13,947 bases of DNA from Prolixibacteraceae bacterium (lineage in GTDB: Bacteria; Bacteroidota; Bacteroidia; Bacteroidales; Prolixibacteraceae). The stretch is from the NCBI GenBank assembly GCA_003537645.1, contig DPRM01000025.1, positions 16,072-30,018 of the forward strand, given 5' to 3'. The translations under genes and the position numbers were made by a program. Below, one piece after another: positions 1 to 9,047 of the stretch. The notes under the pieces were generated by a model, which worked only from the letters and a program-made list of their open reading frames with translations, had not been told where the DNA came from and made no database searches. Position 1 is the stretch's first letter. Each line of letters begins with the position of its first letter.

Positions 1-3000
1 CTTTGGGTGGGTACCGAAACAAGGTTGTACCGTATCGAAAATGAAAGAAGCATTACTGAAATAAAACCTGCGAATCTTTCGTCGTTTTCTGATTATTTCA
101 GGGTTTTGCGTTCCGATAAGTCGGGACATATCTGGATTGGAACAAACAATGGGCTTTTTGTTTACAATCCCACGACCAATGTTGCCACAAAGCTTGATTT
201 GACGCCCAGTTTCTCGGCCAACCAGGAAATATGGGAAATTGTGATCGAAGACGATCGTACCATCTGGATTGGTACTTATGCCAACGGAATGTACACCGTC
301 GATCCGGGTTCGCTTGTCGCCCGTCATATTACGATTGATAAGGATAATGACCGAAGCAATACAGTTAGGGCAATATCGAAGGACAGAAGTGGAAAATACT
401 GGATAGGAACCCGGGGTGGATTATATACCTATGAAAAACAAAAGGGCGTTGTGGCATTTTATTATCATGATGAACGGCAGCCTAAAAGTTTGGTTAACAA
501 CTCGGTACAATGCATTTTTCACGATGTGAAAGGCGATGTTTGGATTGGTACACGTGGCGGAATTAATTTCCTGATTGAGGAGCGGCAAAATATTCAGAGC
601 TACAAAGCAATGCCCAATGACCCGCACTACCTTAACAGCAGCGAGATATTTGCTTTTTGGGTCGATCCGGCGGGTGATATATGGGTTGGAACCGAAAGCG
701 GCGGTATTAATATCCTGAACCGGAAAACCGGTCGTTTCAGTTATCTCATGCCACAAAAAGGAAATCCTAATTCCTTATCGCGCAATTGTATAAAAGCATT
801 GCTCGACGATGGCAAAAACAATCTATGGATTGGTACTTTTCTTGGTGGCATCGATGTTTTGAACCTGAAAACCGGCACTTACACACATTATAAAAACGAT
901 CCGGCTGATCAGGGAAGTCTTTCGGATAACCGGGTTTGGGCTTTGCTACTCGACAGCAACAACGACATTTGGGTTGGTACCGGTACCGGACTCGATAAGT
1001 TCGATCCCGCAACCGGCACTTTCATTCATTACCGGAATCTGGTTGATGGTCAGCAGGTGAGCTGGCTGGCCGAAGACAGCGACAAGTGTTTGTGGATAGG
1101 TGCCGATGATGTTGTTGTTTATAATCCTGAAAATAAAGATGTTACCAGAATCAACGAATCGACGCGTTACATGCTTGAAGATTCGAAAAACCGACTTTGG
1201 CTGGCAACCCTCAACAAGGGAATTGCACTTTATTCAAAAGAAAAGGGAATTGTAAAATATTACACCGAAAGAAATGGATTGGCTAATAACCAGACACTTG
1301 CTATTCTTCAGGATAACGATCAGTATTTATGGATAAGCACCACCAACGGACTTTCGAAATTTGACCCGGAAACCGAACGATTTCATAATTATTCGTTGAA
1401 AAACGGATTTCAGAACAACCAGTTTTCTTATGGGGCGGCCTATAAAACTAAAGAAGGAGAATTGATTTTTGGTGGAATTTCAGGTTTCAACTTCTTTAAT
1501 CCTGCCAAAATTAAGTCGGGCGATTATTTTGCACCCATCATTCTCACCGACCTGAAAATATTCAATAAATCAGTAAAAATTGGCGACCATAAAAATGATG
1601 TTTTAACGAAAACTATTTCAGAAACTGAAGAAATAAAACTGCGATACGATCAGAATTCGATTACCCTCGATTTTACATCGTTCGATTACGCGAACAGTCT
1701 CGGCATTCAGTTCTCTTATTTTCTTGAAGGTTTCGACAGAGATTGGAACGAACCATCGGTCAATCGTTCGGCTACCTACACCAACCTCGATCCGGGTGAA
1801 TACTATTTCAGGGTAAAAACGGTTTCGATTGACCGGAAAGAAAGCAATGAAGGCCCGGTACTTCGTGTAATTGTATTGCCGCCTTACTGGAAAACCTGGT
1901 GGTTCAGGAGTATCTCTTTTCTGGCAATTCTGGGTTTGTTTTATCTGCTGGTTACTTTTTTACTGAACAGGGAGAAGCTCAAAAACGACCTTGTTTTCGA
2001 GAAAATCAGGGCAAAAAAACTGCACGAACTCGACATGATGAAACTGCGTTTTTATACCAATATTTCGCACGAGATTCGAACACCGTTGACCCTCATCCTC
2101 GGGCCGCTCGAAAAAATGCGTAATAATTCAATTCCTGAATCTGAATTAAAAGGGCATGTTGATGTAATGCACCGAAATGCTACGCAGTTACATCAGTTAA
2201 TCAATCAGTTACTCGATTTTAGGAAGATGGAAACCGGAAACCTGAAACTTGTTTTGTCGCGCGGTGATTTGGTTTCGTACATTTCAGGAATCGTGGAATC
2301 ATTCGGTAAATTAGCGGAGGAAAAAGGTATTGAACTTAAATTCATCTCGTTAAAGAAAGAGATCATTACCAGTTTCGACTCCGACAAGGTGGCCAAAATA
2401 ATGAACAACCTGCTATCGAATGCGATTAAATTTACCGGGAAATCAGGCAAAATTTCGGTAAATCTTTCTCTTGTTTTCGATTCTGAAGAGAATGAACTGA
2501 CAGGCAATTCGGCAGATAAACGTATAATTGAAATAACGGTGAAGGATACCGGGATAGGTATTTCTGATTTAAACCTTGAAAAGATATTTGCCAGGTTTTT
2601 CCAGGTAGGAGAGGGTGCAACTCAAACCGGTACAGGTATTGGGCTGGCGCTCACCAAAGAATTGGTAAAGCTGCACAACGGAAAAATATTTGTAGTCAGC
2701 AAACCTGGGAAAGGCTCGAAATTTACGGTTCAGCTTCCTTATGAGGAAATTGCCCAAACCGAATCGACAGTAAATAGTATTTCCGCAGAGAAAAATGAAA
2801 AAGAACAAGTTGTTGCTGTTAGCGAAGAGCAAGCCGGAGAACAAATACTTACCGTACAAAAAATCATGCTTTTAGTTGACGATAATGCCGATGTACGCTA
2901 TTTCATAAAGTCGCACTTTTCGTCAGGCTATCAGGTTGTTGAAGCCGCCAATGGGCTGGAAGGCTGGAATATGGCGCTGAAAACCATTCCTGATATTATT

Positions 3001-3618
3001 ATCAGTGATGTGATGATGCCCGATATGGATGGTTTTGAGTTTTGCCGCAAAATACGAAAAGACGAACGCACCTCGCATATTCCGATTTTGCTGCTCACTG
3101 CGCTTGGGTCGCGCGAGCACGAGATTGAAGGATTGAGCTACGGAGCCGACGACTACATTACCAAACCTTTTGATCTGGTAATTCTACAAACTAAAGTCGA
3201 AAATATTCTTTCAGTTCGTCAGTCGCTTAAGCAAAAATATGCCGGTGAAATGCTGCTTCAGCCCAGGAATATCCTACTTAGTTCGCCCGACGAACGATTC
3301 CTGCAAAAAGCCATCGATGTGGTCGAGAACAGCATATCTGATCCTGATCTGGATATCGAAAGATTTGCATCCGAAATTGGTGTTAGCCGGATGCAGCTGT
3401 ACCGCAAACTGAATGCCCTTACTGAAATGACCGTTAAGGAATTCGTTCGTAATATTCGCATGAAACGTGCTGCCCAAATGCTGGTTCAGAAAAAACTGAA
3501 CATTTCTGAAGTAGCTTATGCTGTCGGTTTCCGCGATTTGTCGCATTTCCGTAAATGTTTCAGACAGGAATTTGGCATGAGCGCCAGCGAGTATGTAGAG
3601 AAACATCCGGCGGAATAA
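1..3618 (+). CDS. Hybrid two-component system regulator (HTCS), 5' end missing
   Basis: One-protein sensor kinase/response regulator that senses an oligosaccharide in the periplasm and activates its PUL. Residues are counted from the first complete codon at position 1; 1205 are visible. The start lies outside the window, since the frame opens mid-motif with LWVGT, so the GTG at 7 is not a credible start. Eleven W-x-(G/S/A)-type propeller blade motifs recur (W2, W45, W89, W134, W181, W228, W276, W324, W365, W400, W444). A Y_Y_Y domain follows at about 555-625, then a membrane segment at about 635-655. The kinase has phospho-acceptor His690 (SHEIRTP), N-box N803/N807, and G boxes at 849-853 and 876-882. 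The receiver has D960/D961, phospho-acceptor D1003, T1033 and K1055. A C-terminal AraC-type DNA-binding domain spans about 1114-1200. Family members run to roughly 1300-1400 residues, so about 100-200 are missing. All catalytic residues checked are present. It lies directly upstream of susC, its likely target. Confidence 0.97.
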   Translation, partial: LWVGTETRLYRIENERSITEIKPANLSSFSDYFRVLRSDKSGHIWIGTNNGLFVYNPTTNVATKLDLTPSFSANQEIWEIVIEDDRTIWIGTYANGMYTVDPGSLVARHITIDKDNDRSNTVRAISKDRSGKYWIGTRGGLYTYEKQKGVVAFYYHDERQPKSLVNNSVQCIFHDVKGDVWIGTRGGINFLIEERQNIQSYKAMPNDPHYLNSSEIFAFWVDPAGDIWVGTESGGINILNRKTGRFSYLMPQKGNPNSLSRNCIKALLDDGKNNLWIGTFLGGIDVLNLKTGTYTHYKNDPADQGSLSDNRVWALLLDSNNDIWVGTGTGLDKFDPATGTFIHYRNLVDGQQVSWLAEDSDKCLWIGADDVVVYNPENKDVTRINESTRYMLEDSKNRLWLATLNKGIALYSKEKGIVKYYTERNGLANNQTLAILQDNDQYLWISTTNGLSKFDPETERFHNYSLKNGFQNNQFSYGAAYKTKEGELIFGGISGFNFFNPAKIKSGDYFAPIILTDLKIFNKSVKIGDHKNDVLTKTISETEEIKLRYDQNSITLDFTSFDYANSLGIQFSYFLEGFDRDWNEPSVNRSATYTNLDPGEYYFRVKTVSIDRKESNEGPVLRVIVLPPYWKTWWFRSISFLAILGLFYLLVTFLLNREKLKNDLVFEKIRAKKLHELDMMKLRFYTNISHEIRTPLTLILGPLEKMRNNSIPESELKGHVDVMHRNATQLHQLINQLLDFRKMETGNLKLVLSRGDLVSYISGIVESFGKLAEEKGIELKFISLKKEIITSFDSDKVAKIMNNLLSNAIKFTGKSGKISVNLSLVFDSEENELTGNSADKRIIEITVKDTGIGISDLNLEKIFARFFQVGEGATQTGTGIGLALTKELVKLHNGKIFVVSKPGKGSKFTVQLPYEEIAQTESTVNSISAEKNEKEQVVAVSEEQAGEQILTVQKIMLLVDDNADVRYFIKSHFSSGYQVVEAANGLEGWNMALKTIPDIIISDVMMPDMDGFEFCRKIRKDERTSHIPILLLTALGSREHEIEGLSYGADDYITKPFDLVILQTKVENILSVRQSLKQKYAGEMLLQPRNILLSSPDERFLQKAIDVVENSISDPDLDIERFASEIGVSRMQLYRKLNALTEMTVKEFVRNIRMKRAAQMLVQKKLNISEVAYAVGFRDLSHFRKCFRQEFGMSASEYVEKHPAE

Positions 3619-3712
3619 TCGTACCGCCTTAGTGTTTTGGAGATAAGCTTCGGAGCGATGTGCTGCTCCATATATTAAAAACCTGTTTTGGCCACTTAAA
3701 CGCTGTTTTTCC

Positions 3713-3748
3713 CCGCTTTTTGGTACGTTAGTCCGCTATACCTGATAT
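3713..3748 (+). promoter_or_regulatory. Candidate HTCS/AraC operator (direct repeat)
   Basis: Two half-sites lie in the same orientation: CCGCTTTTTGGTAC at 3713-3726 and CCGCTATACCTGATAT at 3733-3748. Both share CCGCT followed by TG(G/A)TA. The CCGCT cores are 20 bp apart, near two helical turns, as is typical for tandem binding of the two HTH motifs of AraC-family dimers. The second half-site ends 23 bp before the -7-like box, where an activator would contact RNA polymerase. A near-copy sits at 13910-13943. Binding by the HTCS encoded upstream is inferred from position and geometry. A further CGCT at 3701 may be a degenerate extra half-site. Confidence 0.5.
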
Positions 3749-3771
3749 GCTTTCCCAGAATTCATGGTTCA

Positions 3772-3779
3772 TAATTTTG
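3772..3779 (+). promoter_or_regulatory. Candidate -7 box of the susC promoter
   Basis: TAATTTTG matches the Bacteroidetes -7 consensus TAnnTTTG exactly. No clear TTG/TTTG -33 box precedes it at the usual spacing; the closest is TTTC at 3751-3754. This suits an activator-dependent promoter with the operator candidate just upstream. Transcription would start near 3787. In AT-rich DNA an 8-mer match alone is weak, so confidence rests mainly on position. Confidence 0.4.
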
Positions 3780-3800
3780 TAATTTTATAATTGCAAAATT
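3773..3800. repeat. 28-bp imperfect palindrome overlapping the promoter box
   Basis: Arms AATTTTGTAATT (3773-3784) and AATTGCAAAATT (3789-3800) are reverse complements except for one T/G position (3780/3793), which would be a G-U wobble in RNA. Four bases, TTAT, form the centre. It overlaps the candidate -7 box and the predicted start site. It could be a second operator, a hairpin at the mRNA 5' end, or an AT-rich terminator for the HTCS gene. Only G3779-C3794 is a GC pair, so a protein-binding DNA dyad is at least as likely as an RNA stem. Confidence 0.45.
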
Positions 3801-3814
3801 GGCATATAATCATC

Positions 3815-3919
3815 ATGGATAATACAATTAAAAAACTGAGACGGGTTTCGTGGATGATAGTTTTTTTAACTGTCACATTGATCATCTTACTTTTTTTTCT
3901 GGTCGTAACCAGTTTATAA
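3815..3919 (+). CDS. Putative 34-residue single-pass membrane microprotein upstream of susC
   Basis: ATG at 3815 opens 34 codons ending in TAA at 3917-3919. The N-terminus is basic (KKLRR at residues 6-10). From residue 14 to the C-terminus at 34 it is almost entirely hydrophobic, with long runs of I, L, V and F and no charge. This is the layout of a small single-pass inner-membrane peptide with its N-terminus in the cytoplasm. It lies about 28 nt downstream of the predicted transcription start and ends 65 nt before the susC start, in a different reading frame. It is therefore neither a susC extension nor its signal peptide. It could be a free-standing membrane peptide, a leader ORF whose translation controls susC, or chance, since T-rich codons give hydrophobic residues by default. 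No family is recognised. Confidence 0.4.
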   Translation: MDNTIKKLRRVSWMIVFLTVTLIILLFFLVVTSL

Positions 3920-3972
3920 TCGAACCTTGATTGCAGTTTTTCCGGTTTGTAAATGAATTTGTAATCAAACCT
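3917..3972 (+). repeat. Short repeats in the susC leader
   Basis: TAATCGAACCT (3917-3927) and TAATCAAACCT (3962-3972) match at 10 of 11 positions, 45 bp apart. Between them TTTGTAA occurs twice, at 3946 and 3958, 12 bp apart. GGTTTG (3944-3949) can pair with CAAACC (3966-3971) around a 16-nt loop ending 13 nt before the susC ATG. These could fold the leader so as to control ribosome access, but the repeats are short and the region is AT-rich. Confidence 0.25.
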
Positions 3973-3984
3973 AATCTTAAAAGT

Positions 3985-6900
3985 ATGACTGACTTGAAAA
4001 ATGAAAAGCAAAAACGACTGCGCCAGTATTTTTCGCGCGTGGTAATTCTTGTGCTGGGTCTATTCATTATGGCAGGTTCTGTGGTTTTTGCACAGAATAT
4101 TACTGTTAAAGGTAAAGTAACCGATTCCCAGACCAAGGAAGGTATTCCCGGAGCCAATGTTATTGTAAAGGGAACTACCAATGGAGTAATATCTAATTTC
4201 GACGGAGAATATTCTATAAATGTTCCTTCTAACGGGACTTTATCGTTTTCGTTTATTGGCTATGCCGCGCAGAATGTTCAGGTGAATGGCCGGACCAGCC
4301 TCGATGTTTCGCTTGTGACCGAATCGCAGGAAATTGACGAAGTGGTGGCCATTGGTTACGGAACAGTGAAAAAACGCGATATCACCGGATCGGTAGCTTC
4401 GGTCAAAGGTGACGATTTACGTGCTATTCCGGTATCAAGCGCCGCCGAAGCCATTACCGGAAAACTTGCCGGTGTACAGATTACTGCTACGGAAGGTTCG
4501 CCCGATGCAGAGATTAAAATCCGCGTGCGCGGGGGAGGTTCCATTACCCAGGACAATTCGCCGCTTTACATCGTCGATGGATTTCCGGTAAGCAGCATTT
4601 CGCAAATCTCGCCTTCCGAAATTCAATCGATCGACGTACTGAAAGATGCATCATCAACTGCTATTTACGGATCGCGCGGAGCCAACGGGGTTATCATTAT
4701 CACCACAAAAAGTGGCCAGGCCGGTAAAGTTTCGGTGAGCTACAACTCATACTACAGCCTGAAAAGGATGGCCAATAAACTGGATGTTCTCGATCCGGAA
4801 GACTACGTAAACTGGCAGTACGAATATGCGGTTTTAAGATATGGAGCCGATAAACTTGATACTTACACCAAATTTTTCGGCCCTTATCAGGACATGGATT
4901 TGTTTGCCGGACAGCCAATGAATAACTGGCAGGAGCAAATTTATGGCCGCTTAGGTGAAGTTTTCAACCACGATTTGGGAGTTAGGGGCGGAACCGATAA
5001 GTTCTCATATTCATTTAATTACGCTCATCTCAACGATAAGGCCATCATGATTGGTTCTGATTTTAAACGCGATAACCTGTCGTTTAAAATGAACCACAAA
5101 GCCAATGAAAAAGTGCAGCTTGCTTTTACAATGCGTTATTCCGACACCGAAATCAATGGTGGTGGAGCCAATGAACAAAACGAAGCTTCGTCGGCTGATT
5201 CGAGACTGAAACATAGTGTAACTTACACTCCAATGCCCATGTCGGGTTTAACTGATGATGGCGTTGACGAAGACATTGCCAGTTATTTACAGAATCCGAT
5301 TACTGCCACTTACGACAATGATCGTGTACAAAAACGAAAAAACTACAATTTAGCCGGAAGTTTCTCATGGGAAGCTTTTGAAAATATGGTCTTTAAGTCG
5401 GATATTGGCATGGATAACAATACCAGCAGCGATAACCGTTTCTACGGATTGACGACTTATTACATTAACAATGCGCCCTCGTCAGAGAACCAGGGACATC
5501 CTGCCATTATCTTAAGAAACTCCATTCAGGAACGAATCAGAAATACCAATACACTGAATTATGACCTGAAGGAATTTCTGAACGATGACCATACCGCGAA
5601 ATTACTGCTGGGTCAGGAATACGTGTTAACCAAATCGCAGGAAACAACTTCTGTTGTACATGGTTTCCCTAAATTATTTACTTCGAAGGAAGCATTTAGG
5701 CTTACTAACCAGGGAGTTGCCAATTCTGTCGCTGACTTTTATTCACCCGACGACAAGCTTCTTTCGTTCTTCGGAAGGTTAAACTACGACTATAAAAGTA
5801 AATACATATTGGCAGCAACTTTCCGTGCCGATGGTTCGAGCAAATTTTCGGAAGGCAACCGTTGGGGATATTTCCCTTCAGCGGCTCTGGCATGGCGCAT
5901 TTCTGGTGAAGAATTTATGCAGTCGGGCGCAAGTTGGCTCGACGATCTGAAACTAAGGCTGAGTTATGGTTCTGCCGGAAATGACCGTATTCCTGCCGGG
6001 CAGATGTCGCAAACCTTTGTTTCCAGTTCGTCAACCTGGATGAATGGATTCGACAGTTACTGGGCAGCTTCCAAAACAATGGCCAATCCAGATTTGAAGT
6101 GGGAAACCACATATACCCGTAACCTTGGGCTCGACTTTGCTCTCTTCAAATCACGCTTATCCGGAAGCTTCGAAACATATTTTAATACTACCAAAGGTCT
6201 TTTGATGGCTTTTCCGGTTTCAGGAACAGGTTACGACACGCAGTTCCGGAATATGGGCGAAACGCAGAACAGCGGATTTGAAGTTGTACTAAACAGTTCT
6301 GTCATCAATAAGAAAAACTTTGGCCTTAACCTTAGTTTTAATATCGGTTTCAACAAAAATAAAATCAATTCGCTGGGTATTATGGACGATTTTGGCGCTG
6401 AAACAGGTTGGGCATCAACTGATATTGGTACCGATTACTGGATTGCTGAAGGTGGTTCGGTAGGTAAAATGTACGGATATGTTTCCGACGGACGTTACGA
6501 AGTTTCTGATTTTGATCGCTATGATGCAACTACCAGCAAATGGGTTTTAAAAGAAGGAGTTGCCGATGCAACTGCTGTTGTTGGTACTTTACGTCCGGGT
6601 ACGATGAAACTTAAAAACCTCGTGGGTGAAACCAGTGCTGTAAACATCGACGACCGCACCATTATTGGAGATGCCAATCCGCTGCACACAGGTGGTTTCA
6701 CGATTAATGCATTTCTGTATGGTTTTGATCTGACTGCGGTTTTAAACTGGAGCTACGGAAACGATATTTACAATGCCAACAAGGTGGAATATACCCAGTC
6801 GTCACCGCGATATCAGTACCGCAATATGATATCAATGATGGGGAATGGAGAAAGATGGACCAACATAGATCAGGCAACCGGGCGGTTGGTGAACGATGGC

Positions 6901-7233
6901 GCAACGCTTTCCGGGATGAATGCCGGTACAACTTTGTGGTCGCCCTACATGGCAAGATTTGTATTCACCGACTGGGCTGTTGAGGATGGTTCTTTTATCC
7001 GGCTCAATACGCTGTCTTTGGGTTACACGATTCCTTCAGCTTTGACTCAAAAATTAAACATACAGAGTCTTCGTTTCTATGTAACCGGCAATAATGTGGC
7101 AATTCTTACCAATTATTCAGGTTTCGATCCTGAAGTCTCCACACGGAGAAAATCGAACCTTACACCCGGCGTCGATTATTCTGCATATCCAAAGAGCAGG
7201 CAGTTGGTATTTGGTTTAAACCTGAATTTCTAA
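3985..7233 (+). CDS. SusC-like TonB-dependent outer-membrane transporter
   Basis: Outer-membrane beta-barrel that imports oligosaccharides with TonB energy in complex with the SusD-like lipoprotein encoded next. The product from the ATG at 3985 is 1082 residues, normal for the family. That start gives a proper signal peptide: basic N-terminus, hydrophobic core at about 19-33, and cleavage after VFA at residue 36. The in-frame TTG at 3931 would add 18 residues before it and is unlikely. A carboxypeptidase-D-regulatory-like domain follows (about 38-110, GKVTD...GIPGANVIVKGT), then the TonB box/plug from about 118 (EVVAIGYGTVKKRDITGSV) to 244, with the family signatures PLYIVDGFPV and GSRGANGVIIITTKSG. 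The barrel fills the rest and ends in Phe (NLNF). There is no STN domain, which fits control by HTCS rather than an anti-sigma factor. Only 19 bp separate it from susD. Pectic substrate is inferred from the lyases downstream. Confidence 0.97.
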   Translation: MTDLKNEKQKRLRQYFSRVVILVLGLFIMAGSVVFAQNITVKGKVTDSQTKEGIPGANVIVKGTTNGVISNFDGEYSINVPSNGTLSFSFIGYAAQNVQVNGRTSLDVSLVTESQEIDEVVAIGYGTVKKRDITGSVASVKGDDLRAIPVSSAAEAITGKLAGVQITATEGSPDAEIKIRVRGGGSITQDNSPLYIVDGFPVSSISQISPSEIQSIDVLKDASSTAIYGSRGANGVIIITTKSGQAGKVSVSYNSYYSLKRMANKLDVLDPEDYVNWQYEYAVLRYGADKLDTYTKFFGPYQDMDLFAGQPMNNWQEQIYGRLGEVFNHDLGVRGGTDKFSYSFNYAHLNDKAIMIGSDFKRDNLSFKMNHKANEKVQLAFTMRYSDTEINGGGANEQNEASSADSRLKHSVTYTPMPMSGLTDDGVDEDIASYLQNPITATYDNDRVQKRKNYNLAGSFSWEAFENMVFKSDIGMDNNTSSDNRFYGLTTYYINNAPSSENQGHPAIILRNSIQERIRNTNTLNYDLKEFLNDDHTAKLLLGQEYVLTKSQETTSVVHGFPKLFTSKEAFRLTNQGVANSVADFYSPDDKLLSFFGRLNYDYKSKYILAATFRADGSSKFSEGNRWGYFPSAALAWRISGEEFMQSGASWLDDLKLRLSYGSAGNDRIPAGQMSQTFVSSSSTWMNGFDSYWAASKTMANPDLKWETTYTRNLGLDFALFKSRLSGSFETYFNTTKGLLMAFPVSGTGYDTQFRNMGETQNSGFEVVLNSSVINKKNFGLNLSFNIGFNKNKINSLGIMDDFGAETGWASTDIGTDYWIAEGGSVGKMYGYVSDGRYEVSDFDRYDATTSKWVLKEGVADATAVVGTLRPGTMKLKNLVGETSAVNIDDRTIIGDANPLHTGGFTINAFLYGFDLTAVLNWSYGNDIYNANKVEYTQSSPRYQYRNMISMMGNGERWTNIDQATGRLVNDGATLSGMNAGTTLWSPYMARFVFTDWAVEDGSFIRLNTLSLGYTIPSALTQKLNIQSLRFYVTGNNVAILTNYSGFDPEVSTRRKSNLTPGVDYSAYPKSRQLVFGLNLNF

Positions 7234-7252
7234 TCCGAAAAAGATATCAGAC

Positions 7253-9031
7253 ATGAAAAAGATAATATATATAATAGGAATCGTTATCGCAGGTATAATG
7301 GTTTCATGTGAAGACGTCCTCGAAGCCCCCACCAAGTCTTCGCTTGACGAAATGGTTATTTTTTCTACTCCTGATTTGGCCAAAGGAGCGGTCGATGGCA
7401 TCAAGGTGCCTTTTGCCGAAACCAATTCATATCGGGGAAGATATACTCCATGGTATGGAATGAATACTGATGTAGAATGGTTTCACTCTTCGGAAACTGT
7501 CGGAGCCAATTCTGAATTGGTGAATTATAATCCCAGCCCGAGCAACTCAAATATGAATACTTCAAACAATGTTTGGGCACAAATGTATTCGGGTATCGAA
7601 CGGGCAAATATTTGCATCAAAGGGTTGCGGACTTATGGAAATCCTGAACCCGGCACCGAACTTGGTTATTTGCTTGGCGAAGCATTGACATTACGGGCCA
7701 TTTATTATTACGACCTCATTAAAGCCTGGGGCGATGTGGTTGCCCGTTTCGAACCAATTACTTCTGAAACAATTTATCTTCCGAAATCGAGCCGCGATGT
7801 GATTTACAAACAGCTAATTGCCGATATGGAAGAAGCTGCCACTTTGGTGCCATGGCCCAACGAAACCAGTGCGACCAGCACCATCGAACGGGTAAACAAA
7901 GCATTTGTGAAAGGTCTTCGCGCAAGCTTATGCCTTTCCGCAAGTGGTTATTCGCAGCATCCCGACGGAATCCGCAGAAGTAATGATCCTGATTTATCGG
8001 TGGCAAAACTCTATCCGATTGCATGGCAGGAATGCCTGGATGTGATCAACAGCGGAACGTGTAAACTTGAACCCTCTTTTGAAACTGTGTTCAAAAAGAA
8101 CTGTCAGGATAATATTGCTGCCGGAGGTGAAGGATTATGGGAAATTCCATTCTCCGACGGACGCGGACGAGTGTTGTTTACTTTCGCCATCAGGCACGTA
8201 AGTATCGACCAATATACAGGACAAGCCCGCGGAGGTAGTGCAGGTCCGGTTCCCTATCTGTTCTACGATTACGATTTGAAAGATACCCGCCGCGATGTAA
8301 CCTGCGTTCCTTACGAATGGGGAACTTCGGTGAACGGCGTTTCGAAACAGGTTTTAAATAATCTGAACAAATGGAGCTTCGGAAAATACAGGTACGAATG
8401 GATGAACCGGTACGTAACTTCTACCAACGATGACGGCGTAAACAAACAATACATGCGCTACGCCGAAGTAATTTTAATGGCTGCCGAAATTGCCAACGAG
8501 TTGCAGGGGGCATCTGCCGCCGCTCCCTATTTGAAAATGATTCGCCAAAGAGCATTTCCTGCCAGTGAATGGCCTGCAAAAGTGGATGCTTACGTAAATG
8601 CGCTAACCACCAAAGGTGCCATGTTCAACGCCATTGTTGAAGAACACAAACTTGAGTTTACCGGCGAAATGGTTCGGAAACAGGCGCTCATCCGCTGGAA
8701 CCTTCTGAAAGTGAAACTTGACGAGGCAAAAACAAAATTATATGCCCTTAGGGATCGGTCGGGAGCATATACCGACGTCCCCGAAAAAGTTTATTACAAG
8801 TATGCTGCCGATGGCGAATCGCTTCATTTTTATGGTCTTAATCGTGGCGAAACACTTGATAAATCTGCCGATTATGAGTTTAATACGGTTTATGTTGCCC
8901 CGTCGAAACTTACAAATGCCAAAATTGAAGCAATTTATGCACGAAATCCCGATGAGCGTCAATTCTGGCCGATATGGCAGGTATTTCTTGATGCCAGCAA
9001 TGGTAAATTAGTAAATGACTATGGTTACTAA
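7253..9031 (+). CDS. SusD/RagB-like surface glycan-binding lipoprotein
   Basis: Lid of the SusC transporter that binds glycan at the cell surface. It is 592 residues. A lipoprotein signal ends in MVSC with Cys19 as the lipidation site; the acidic residues straight after it (CED) fit the surface-export signals of Bacteroidetes lipoproteins. The N-terminal SusD-like region includes a YSGIERANICI helix at about 118-128 and the TPR-like helix LLGEALTLRAIYYYDLIKAWGD at about 140-161. The C-terminal RagB/SusD half contains MRYAEVILMAAE from 401 and the usual ending, here FWPIWQVFL to NDYGY. The typical C-terminal form is WPIP...NPGY, so the ending is slightly divergent. It lies 19 bp after susC and 16 bp before the next lipoprotein gene, so one transcript is expected. 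Confidence 0.96.
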   Translation: MKKIIYIIGIVIAGIMVSCEDVLEAPTKSSLDEMVIFSTPDLAKGAVDGIKVPFAETNSYRGRYTPWYGMNTDVEWFHSSETVGANSELVNYNPSPSNSNMNTSNNVWAQMYSGIERANICIKGLRTYGNPEPGTELGYLLGEALTLRAIYYYDLIKAWGDVVARFEPITSETIYLPKSSRDVIYKQLIADMEEAATLVPWPNETSATSTIERVNKAFVKGLRASLCLSASGYSQHPDGIRRSNDPDLSVAKLYPIAWQECLDVINSGTCKLEPSFETVFKKNCQDNIAAGGEGLWEIPFSDGRGRVLFTFAIRHVSIDQYTGQARGGSAGPVPYLFYDYDLKDTRRDVTCVPYEWGTSVNGVSKQVLNNLNKWSFGKYRYEWMNRYVTSTNDDGVNKQYMRYAEVILMAAEIANELQGASAAAPYLKMIRQRAFPASEWPAKVDAYVNALTTKGAMFNAIVEEHKLEFTGEMVRKQALIRWNLLKVKLDEAKTKLYALRDRSGAYTDVPEKVYYKYAADGESLHFYGLNRGETLDKSADYEFNTVYVAPSKLTNAKIEAIYARNPDERQFWPIWQVFLDASNGKLVNDYGY

Positions 9032-9047
9032 TTAAAACTATAAACAG

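Larger units (their letters stand above)
3619..3984 (+). other. Intergenic regulatory region between HTCS and susC
   Basis: This 366-bp stretch holds no conventional gene. Just after the HTCS stop are two small inverted repeats without a convincing T-tract: GGCGG/CCGCC (3609-3613 with 3624-3628, the loop containing the stop codon) and GGAGC/GCTCC (3652-3656 with 3665-3669). They could end HTCS transcription, but only weakly. Next come the CCGCT-containing direct repeat, the -7-like box, a 28-bp dyad, a 34-codon ORF and a repeat-bearing stretch just before susC; each is listed separately. If transcription starts near 3787, the susC mRNA leader is about 200 nt, long enough for post-transcriptional control. 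Confidence 0.7.

Noticed and set aside
7..9. GTG as the start of the HTCS gene
   Set aside because: The frame is open to the window edge and reads LWVGT across it, a propeller blade motif, so the gene starts outside the window.
3609..3628. GGCGG/CCGCC inverted repeat as an HTCS terminator
   Set aside because: The stem is 5 bp with a 10-base loop and the following bases are not a T-tract; too weak to call.
3931..3984. Upstream in-frame TTG start for susC
   Set aside because: It would put 18 extra residues before a complete signal peptide that begins at the ATG at 3985.
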